Below the pieces are notes generated by a model, which worked only from the letters and a program-made list of their open reading frames with translations, searched no databases and was not told where the DNA came from. A DNA stretch of 7,800 nt from an uncultured Eubacteriales bacterium (GTDB taxonomy: Bacteria; Bacillota; Clostridia; Oscillospirales; RGIG7773): positions 1 through 7,800 of the forward strand of contig CAKTDK010000078.1 of NCBI GenBank assembly GCA_934541205.1. The letters are read 5' to 3'. A program made the translations under genes and the position numbers. Of the stretch, positions 1 to 5,053 are shown in pieces. How positions within the stretch are numbered: the first letter of the stretch is position 1; each line of letters begins with the position of its first letter.

Positions 1-1
1 C

Positions 2-520
2 GTACAGATTGCAGGCAATAAAACAAGAGAAACAATTACAGCGACAGATAAAGCAACTGTAGCAGATATCAAGAAAATTGTAAGAACTCTTAAAAATGCA
101 GATGTAAAGCCTGTAAGCGGAAATTGTTATGTAGGAGTGTTCAGTCCTATGGTTACATATGACTTGCAGAATGACCCTGAATGGATTGATATTTCAAAGT
201 ATGCGGCAAATACACAGCTTTTGACAGGAGAGATAGGAAAAATTCACGGTGTAAGAATTCTTGAAAGTACCCTTATATCTTCAGTTAAAGGCGGAGCGGA
301 GAGTAGAGTTGACGTATATCAGAACATTATATTCGGCAAAGATACATACGGAGTTGTTGACCTTGACGGAGCAAAAAAACCTGAAATTATAGTACATTCA
401 AGAGAAGTTGCAGGCGGACCGCTTGAACAAAGATCAACTATCGGCTGGAAAATGCTGTTTGCCGCAAAGAGATTGCAGGATTTGGGTATTGTAAGATATG
501 AATGCGCCGCAACTGCATAA
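2..520 (+). CDS. Major capsid protein, N4-gp56-like (C-terminal part)
   Basis: This is the shell-forming subunit of the phage head. The frame is open from base 2 to a TAA at 518-520, giving 172 residues; the 5' end lies outside the window. An ATG at 149 sits in mid-domain and is not the real start. The visible part matches my memory of the C-terminal half of N4-gp56 family capsid proteins: a segment VKPVSGNCYVGVFSPMVTYD, then LQNDPEWIDISKYA, then GEIGKIHGVRILES, and near the end EQRSTIGWKMLFAAKRLQDL followed by GIVRYE. These blocks occur in the family's usual order. Family members are usually about 300-400 residues, so roughly half is missing. It is followed 18 bases later by a small gene and then a terminator, which fits a highly expressed capsid transcript. 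Recognition is from family patterns, without a database search. Confidence 0.85.
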   Translation, partial: VQIAGNKTRETITATDKATVADIKKIVRTLKNADVKPVSGNCYVGVFSPMVTYDLQNDPEWIDISKYAANTQLLTGEIGKIHGVRILESTLISSVKGGAESRVDVYQNIIFGKDTYGVVDLDGAKKPEIIVHSREVAGGPLEQRSTIGWKMLFAAKRLQDLGIVRYECAATA

Positions 521-538
521 AGAAAGGATTGAGTAAAA

Positions 539-796
539 ATGAGTGAAGAAATAAAAGCAACCGAAACAAAAAAACAAGAGAACAAAAAGGCTGAAACAAA
601 AAAGCCTAAAACGTTCAAAGAGTATCTTGATAATGAGGAGAAAGCAAATATCAGAATACCGATAGATCCTCAAAATCCAAAAGATTTATTCGTGCGTGTT
701 GCCCTTAACGGAGCAATATATCAGATAAAAAGAGGGGAAGATGTTGATGTTCCCAAAAGCATTGCGCAGATTTTGAGGGAAGCAAAATATATTTAA
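539..796 (+). CDS. Small hypothetical phage protein next to the capsid gene
   Basis: The protein has 85 residues and no function I can name. The ATG at 539 has an AAAGGA ribosome binding site at 523-528 with a 10-base spacer. Residues 1-30 are Lys/Glu/Thr-rich and low in complexity (KKQENKKAETKKPK), and are probably disordered or extended. Residues 37-85 look folded: IRIPIDPQNPKDLFVRVALN, then GAIYQIKRGEDVDVP, then a C-terminal helix SIAQILREAKYI. I have the impression that short proteins with a 'vNG..YqIkRG..v.VP..i.eiL' pattern commonly sit just after capsid genes in Firmicutes phages. The gene shares a transcript with the capsid gene and lies before the terminator at 803-837. A minor head or capsid-associated protein is plausible. 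No catalytic motif is visible. Confidence 0.75.
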   Translation: MSEEIKATETKKQENKKAETKKPKTFKEYLDNEEKANIRIPIDPQNPKDLFVRVALNGAIYQIKRGEDVDVPKSIAQILREAKYI

Positions 797-802
797 GAAT
801 AA

Positions 803-837
803 GTCCGGCTATGGTTTTGCCGTAGCCGGACATTTTT
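803..837 (+). terminator. Intrinsic terminator after the capsid block
   Basis: Arms 803-814 (GTCCGGCTATGG) and 820-831 (CCGTAGCCGGAC) form a 12-bp stem with one G-U wobble and a 5-base loop, TTTTG. The run ATTTTT follows at 832-837. The stem is G+C-rich in very AT-rich surroundings and starts 7 bases after the TAA of the 85-residue gene. The opposite strand has no comparable T-tract, so it should act on + strand transcripts only. It separates capsid genes from tail genes; the tail genes then need read-through or a promoter not obvious in 838-859. Confidence 0.9.
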
Positions 838-859
838 AAAAAAGAGAGGAATGATATAA

Positions 860-1492
860 ATGCCGATAACAGTAGACGAATGCAGAAAACAGTTTTTAAG
901 ACACATTGATGAAGCAACAAATAAGGGAAAAGATTTACTGCCGAAGAAAAACGCTGATTCAAAAGACAAATTCAGATATTTGTTAAATCCTGCTGTAGCG
1001 GATATAGCAAATAAGATAAAGATATATAAAACAAAAACATTTTATGAGCTTGAAAAAGATACATATACCGGAAACAGCGTATTTAAGTTGCCTGCTGATT
1101 TGATTACTGTTGAAGCGTTATATCTTAACGGACAAAAGCATGATAGATACGAAATAAGGCTTCCGAATAAACTTTATCTTGACACTACAGCAGACAGTAT
1201 AGATATTACATATACTTATGTGCCTGAAAAGATAACTATATATGACAATACGGAAGATGAAGAAGTAAACACTAAAAACGAAGAAAAGTTTTTGAAACAG
1301 GAAATAGATTTGCCGAATAATATTTGTTATTTGGTAGCTTTAAAAATTGCAGGAGAAGCGTTAAAAGCTGAAAATATGAGCCTTTCCAATTATTTATTGA
1401 ACAATTATAACGATGAAATAAACACACAGATTGCATTAAACCAAAAGAATAATAAAGGATCGGTATACTTTCAGAGAGTATATAGGATGTAG
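860..1492 (+). CDS. Probable head-tail adaptor (connector) protein
   Basis: The protein has 210 residues. The ATG at 860 follows AGAGAGGA (843-850), and the ATG at 851 is closed by TAA two codons later, so 860 is the start. Residues 1-60 are predominantly helical and charged. Residues 75-125 form a beta-rich block with the pattern FKLPADLITVEALYLNG, then YEIRLPNKLYLD, then IDITYTYVPEKIT. A C-terminal helix begins at LPNNICYLVALKIAGEAL (151-168). This arrangement of N-terminal helices, a 'LP.D.i.v..l..ng' beta block, a '.i.Y.y.P..i' strand and C-terminal helices is typical of phage adaptor proteins below the portal, such as T7 gp11 and P22 gp4-type connectors. Its place between the capsid and nozzle-like genes supports the call. 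The family match is from pattern and context; sequence identity to T7 or P22 proteins is not evident by eye. Confidence 0.6.
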   Translation: MPITVDECRKQFLRHIDEATNKGKDLLPKKNADSKDKFRYLLNPAVADIANKIKIYKTKTFYELEKDTYTGNSVFKLPADLITVEALYLNGQKHDRYEIRLPNKLYLDTTADSIDITYTYVPEKITIYDNTEDEEVNTKNEEKFLKQEIDLPNNICYLVALKIAGEALKAENMSLSNYLLNNYNDEINTQIALNQKNNKGSVYFQRVYRM

Positions 1493-1496
1493 GTGA
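1491..1496 (+). promoter_or_regulatory. Ribosome binding site overlapping a stop codon
   Basis: AGGTGA can pair with the UCACCU near the 3' end of 16S rRNA. It begins on the last two bases of the TAG (1490-1492) that ends the adaptor gene. The spacer to the ATG at 1501 is only 4 bases. This overlap suggests that the nozzle-like gene is translationally coupled to the adaptor gene. Confidence 0.7.
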
Positions 1497-1500
1497 CGAT

Positions 1501-3243
1501 ATGAGCGAAAACAGACTTGAAATATCAGGTTTTCAGGGAGTAGATTTTTCTAATAACGTGGTTGATATAGATACAAGACATTCTCCTGACAGCCTTAATA
1601 TGATACTTGACGAGAAATTCAGGCTTACAAAAAGAAAAGGCTATGAAATATATTCTCCTATTCCGTCAGGAGAAGTAAATGGAATGTATTCAATAATAAA
1701 AAACGGTGAGGAATTTTTATTTGTACATATAAGTGAGAAGATAACAAGAATAAAAGAAAATGAATTTATAACACAAGAAATTCCTGGAGTAAGACATTTA
1801 AACGGAAAGACAAAGGGATTTGTGTTTAACGATATGCTTTATGTAATAGGCGGTGGAAGATACTTAAGATTTGACGGAACTAAATGGGAAGATGTAAGCA
1901 GTTTTGCATATATTCCTACTGTAAGAATAGGAATGAAGCCTGACGGTTCGGGAACAAATTTTGAAAGTGTAAACTTGTTGACAAACAGCATGAAAAACTC
2001 TTTTATAGGAGACGGTTCAAGCACAGTATTTTATCTTTCTTTAAACGGTACCGCAGTAGTTAAATCGGTATATGTGGGCGGCGATTTATGCGGTCATGAC
2101 GATTATTCGGTTTCTGGAAATGCTGTTACTTTTAAAACTGCTCCACCTGACGGAAAAGGAATAGATAATGTTGTGATAACTTTTTCAGATTACTGGAAAG
2201 ACCAAAATCAAAATATAAGTCCTATAGAAAAATGCGATACTTACGGAATATACGGCGGTGACAATGACACAAGAGTATTTTTAACAGGAAATCCGGAAGA
2301 GCCTAATGTTGATTATCAAAGCGGACTTTATGATCCTACATATTTCCCCGACACAGGCTATACGAAGGTAGGAAGCTCTAATAATAGAATTATGGGTTAT
2401 GCGAAGGTTAATGACTGTCAGATAATAGTCAAATCCGATAACCGTCAGAGCGTTACACATTATTTAAGAACTTTTTCACTTGACAGCAACAATACAGCGT
2501 ATTTCCCTATAAAACAAGGTATAGAGGGAGTAGGAGCAATAAACCAAAATTTTATAAATGTAATGGGACGCACGTTATATTTATCATCGGAAGGACTGCT
2601 GTTTCTACAAAGTACAGATGTGAACAGTCAGTACATAACAAAAAACGTATCAAAAAGAATAAACGGAAAACTTAAAAACGAAAAAGATTTGCAAAAAGCT
2701 AAGCTATTTGCGTTAAACGATAAAATATATATCTGCGTAAACGGACATTGTTACGTAGGAGATACAAGACTTTTTTCAAACGAATACGGTTACGAGTGGC
2801 AGTATTGGGATATAAAAGCCGAAGAAATGGGAGTTATGAACAATACAATATATTTTGTATATCAAGATACAGTATATACGTATATTTGCCGTTTCAATGA
2901 TTCTTTAAATGATGAAAATCAGCCTATAAACAGCTACTGGAAAACAGGCTTAATGAACTTAGGGACATCGGAATACTACAAGAATGTTACTAATATTTAT
3001 TTAGGCTTAACACCGTTAGACCAAACACAAAAATGTGATTTTGGATATTACAACGAGGACGGATACAGCCTTATAGACAATATAGAATTTGAGCCTTGCG
3101 AAGTGGCTGAAATTATCGGTACAGGAGAAAAGGTTAAGAAAACCGAGTATTTACAGCTTGAAGTAAAAAACGATGAAAAAGATGGAATTTTAAGCGTTGA
3201 AAGAATGATTGTTAATTTTGAAGTTAATAAGAAAATAAAGTAA
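1501..3243 (+). CDS. Probable tail nozzle / stabilisation protein of a short-tailed phage
   Basis: The protein has 580 residues, is beta-rich and has no signal peptide. It starts with the pattern GFQGVDFSNNVVDID, RHSPDSLNMILDE and KRKGYEIY (about 10-51). This is the 'GGvd.S......SPd..NM......RkGYe' opening common to phage tail stabilisation or nozzle proteins in the P22 gp10 / T7 gp12 functional class. Repeated short beta blades follow, for example FVFNDMLYVIGGGRYLRFDG (107-126), YFPDTGYTKVGSSNNRIMGY (281-300), LYLSSEGLLFLQ (359-370) and FALNDKIYICVNGHCYVGD (403-421). These suggest a beta-propeller. Residues 168-229 look like an inserted immunoglobulin-like or decoration domain. The role would be to extend the tail tube below the adaptor and close it until DNA release. 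The short coupling to the adaptor gene supports this. A receptor-binding role is an alternative, made less likely by the gene order. Confidence 0.6.
   Translation: MSENRLEISGFQGVDFSNNVVDIDTRHSPDSLNMILDEKFRLTKRKGYEIYSPIPSGEVNGMYSIIKNGEEFLFVHISEKITRIKENEFITQEIPGVRHLNGKTKGFVFNDMLYVIGGGRYLRFDGTKWEDVSSFAYIPTVRIGMKPDGSGTNFESVNLLTNSMKNSFIGDGSSTVFYLSLNGTAVVKSVYVGGDLCGHDDYSVSGNAVTFKTAPPDGKGIDNVVITFSDYWKDQNQNISPIEKCDTYGIYGGDNDTRVFLTGNPEEPNVDYQSGLYDPTYFPDTGYTKVGSSNNRIMGYAKVNDCQIIVKSDNRQSVTHYLRTFSLDSNNTAYFPIKQGIEGVGAINQNFINVMGRTLYLSSEGLLFLQSTDVNSQYITKNVSKRINGKLKNEKDLQKAKLFALNDKIYICVNGHCYVGDTRLFSNEYGYEWQYWDIKAEEMGVMNNTIYFVYQDTVYTYICRFNDSLNDENQPINSYWKTGLMNLGTSEYYKNVTNIYLGLTPLDQTQKCDFGYYNEDGYSLIDNIEFEPCEVAEIIGTGEKVKKTEYLQLEVKNDEKDGILSVERMIVNFEVNKKIK
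2002..2187 (+). other. Possible inserted beta-sandwich domain within the nozzle-like protein
   Basis: Residues 168-229 of the 580-residue protein read FIGDGSSTVFYLS, then VVKSVYVGGD, then DDYSVSGNAVTFKTAPPDG and NVVITFS. The pattern 'F.GDGs.t.F.L ... v..V.v.g ... dYsv.g..vtF..aPp.g...v.i.f' is familiar from phage tail and fibre beta-sandwich modules. It seems to interrupt the propeller-like repeats, because blade-like sequence resumes near residue 240. It is probably a surface-exposed accessory domain. The boundaries are estimates. Confidence 0.5.
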
Positions 3244-3256
3244 AGGAGATATAAAA

Positions 3257-5044
3257 ATGAGCGGAAATATATTGGACCAAATGGAAAGAGACAGAAAGAA
3301 AGCCTTAAATCAGGCACAGAAAAGTATTGCAAATCCTACCGTACAGGCCAACAAGGCGGTACAGAACGCATATAATCCGGCAAAAGTACAAAATACTGTC
3401 CAAAAGATAGGACAGTCAGCTACAAAAATTAATAATACTATTAATAAGCCTGTTGTTAATGGAGTTAATAATATGAACAAAGCTGTTAACAATGGAGTAA
3501 ATAACATAAACAAGCCTGTAAATGCATTAAACAGAAATGCTGAGGCACAGAGGGCAATGAATGTTGAAAGACAGTTAGATGAACTTGAAGCATTTAACAG
3601 AGATATGAAAAGAGACAGCGTGGCTGATACGGTCTATAACAATACGGCACAAAGTAATTACAACAGACAAATGGCGAATAATGCTATTATGGCAAACAGA
3701 CAGACGATAAATAATAGTCCGTCAAATTGGAGTAATACGGCTAATAATACTATGTCGGAAGAAGAAAAACAGCTTGCAAACATTGAAGCGTTTAATAATG
3801 AAGTTGTAAGACCGGCAAGGGGACTTAATTTAAATAATCCGGCAAATTTAGGAGTACTTGCTAAAACTATAAATAATGTTCCAATTAAACAAAACGTTCC
3901 CGAAGGATATAATCCCAATGTTGATTATGCGGCGGAGATAGATTTCGCTATAAAAAGCGGTGCTCCTTGGCAGGAAATAGAGAAACTTTATCAAATGAGA
4001 GATTATAAAAAGTCTACAAATCCCGAAAAATACGGACAATATGACAATGATGAGTATGATTTAAAAGCTCAGAAATATATAAATGAAAATTCAATGATTG
4101 ACAGGCTGTATGACGGACAGACGGATTTATATAATCAATCGGTAGATTTAGGATTGCAAAATAAACTTGATGCATTAAAACTTCAGGGAGAACAAAACAA
4201 AGCTAAATATGACGATATACGAAGTCAGGCATACAGCAATGCAAGGCTGTCGGCTATAGGAAACAACGAGGCAATGGCAAGTATGGGACTTGCAGGTGGA
4301 TTATATTCTTCTCCTACTTCCGGATATTCCGAAACTTCAAGAATGGCACAGGACAACAACTTGAGGGGCAATATATCTTCTGCTGACAGACAGGAACAAG
4401 AACAGCTTGAGGAATTACAGGCACTTGAAAATGAAGAAAGAAGAAATGCAGAAGCCGAGAAATTAAGCTATCTTGCAAGTATGGGAGATAAAAAAGCACA
4501 GGCTACATTAGAGAAATATTACTATGATAAAAATATGGATTATCAAAAGGGCAGAGATGAAGTTGCAGATAGTCAATTTGACAGACAATTCGGACTATCT
4601 GAAAGACAATTTGCAGAACAACAAAAGCAAAATAATTTTGCGAATGAACTTTCTCTTAAACAATTAGAAGCTCAGATTGATTATCAAAATAAGACGATAG
4701 ATTTTGAAAGATATAAGTACGATAAAGATTACAGGCTTGCCATTGATGAACTTGCATTTAAGAAAGATATTTCTTATAAGGAATTAGGTCAAAATCAGCA
4801 AAGAATTGATTTAGATAAACAAGCGCAGGCACAGCAAAACGCTTTAGCTTGGGCTAATCATAATTTGAATAAGCAAAAAGTAAATAATTCCAGTGGTGGA
4901 AGTTCCGGAAGTATTTCAGGAGAAACAACACGAAGTTGGAGTGATTTTACAGTTTCAGAAATTGAAAGCATGAGAAATTCTATAATTGCAACAAAAGGAG
5001 AAGATTATTATAACTGGGCATTAGGACAGGCTAAAGAAGGTTAG
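3257..5044 (+). CDS. Large Asn/Gln-rich virion protein, candidate internal or ejection protein
   Basis: The protein has 595 residues, is hydrophilic, very rich in Asn, Gln and Ala, and has no membrane segment or catalytic motif. The ATG at 3257 has a strong AAAGGAG site (3242-3248). Parts in order: a helical N-terminus with an 11-residue repeat (63-92); two copies of a short QL..(L/I)EAFN motif (105-114 and 171-180); a segment VDYAAEIDFAIKSGAPWQEI followed by LYQMRDYKK (222-252), resembling the 'DY...I..Ai..Gd......e..RN.Ki' motif of many Firmicutes phage structural proteins; a helical segment with a Gly/Ser-rich break, GLAGGLYSSPTSGYSETSRM (344-363); long Glu/Gln coiled-coil-like helices (375-540); a Gly/Ser linker (545-555); and a short C-terminal module. 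Its position after the nozzle-like gene and before a giant ORF suggests a head-internal protein ejected with the DNA. A tail-fibre or scaffold role cannot be excluded. Confidence 0.5.
   Translation: MSGNILDQMERDRKKALNQAQKSIANPTVQANKAVQNAYNPAKVQNTVQKIGQSATKINNTINKPVVNGVNNMNKAVNNGVNNINKPVNALNRNAEAQRAMNVERQLDELEAFNRDMKRDSVADTVYNNTAQSNYNRQMANNAIMANRQTINNSPSNWSNTANNTMSEEEKQLANIEAFNNEVVRPARGLNLNNPANLGVLAKTINNVPIKQNVPEGYNPNVDYAAEIDFAIKSGAPWQEIEKLYQMRDYKKSTNPEKYGQYDNDEYDLKAQKYINENSMIDRLYDGQTDLYNQSVDLGLQNKLDALKLQGEQNKAKYDDIRSQAYSNARLSAIGNNEAMASMGLAGGLYSSPTSGYSETSRMAQDNNLRGNISSADRQEQEQLEELQALENEERRNAEAEKLSYLASMGDKKAQATLEKYYYDKNMDYQKGRDEVADSQFDRQFGLSERQFAEQQKQNNFANELSLKQLEAQIDYQNKTIDFERYKYDKDYRLAIDELAFKKDISYKELGQNQQRIDLDKQAQAQQNALAWANHNLNKQKVNNSSGGSSGSISGETTRSWSDFTVSEIESMRNSIIATKGEDYYNWALGQAKEG
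3443..3532 (+). repeat. 11-residue (33-base) repeat in the N-terminus of the 595-residue protein
   Basis: Residues 63-73 NKPVVNGVNNM, 74-84 NKAVNNGVNNI and 85-92 NKPVNALN are two full copies and one partial copy of an 11-residue unit. The DNA copies are similar but have diverged, mainly at third positions, for example AATGGAGTTAATAATATG and AATGGAGTAAATAACATA. This suggests an old tandem duplication kept at protein level. An 11-residue period fits an extended helix or hendecad-type coiled coil, though the Asn and Gly content makes a strict helix uncertain. Confidence 0.8.
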
Positions 5045-5050
5045 GTGATT
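5043..5050 (+). promoter_or_regulatory. Ribosome binding site overlapping a stop codon
   Basis: AGGTGATT starts inside the TAG at 5042-5044 that ends the 595-residue gene, and can pair with 16S AUCACCU. It lies 3 bases before the ATG at 5054; measured from the AGGTGA core the spacer is 5 bases. The TAGGTGA arrangement is the same as at 1490-1496, so the last gene is probably translated in coupling with the one before it. Confidence 0.7.
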
Positions 5051-5053
5051 TAA

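Noticed and set aside
319..673. Minus-strand ORFs across the capsid and 85-residue genes
   Set aside because: They are shadows of two well supported + strand genes and have no recognisable start signals or protein features.
773..801. TTGAGG followed at 17 bases by AGAATA, considered as a promoter for the tail genes
   Set aside because: The -10 match is poor, and transcripts would start right in front of the terminator at 803-837.
3443..3532. Short periodic repeat considered as a CRISPR-like array or an iteron
   Set aside because: The units are contiguous without spacers, diverged at third positions, and in frame as an 11-residue protein repeat.
4286..4345. Gly/Ser-rich stretch of the 595-residue protein considered as a variable region of a diversity-generating retroelement
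   Set aside because: There is no reverse transcriptase, no template repeat and no A-to-N style near-duplicate elsewhere in the window.
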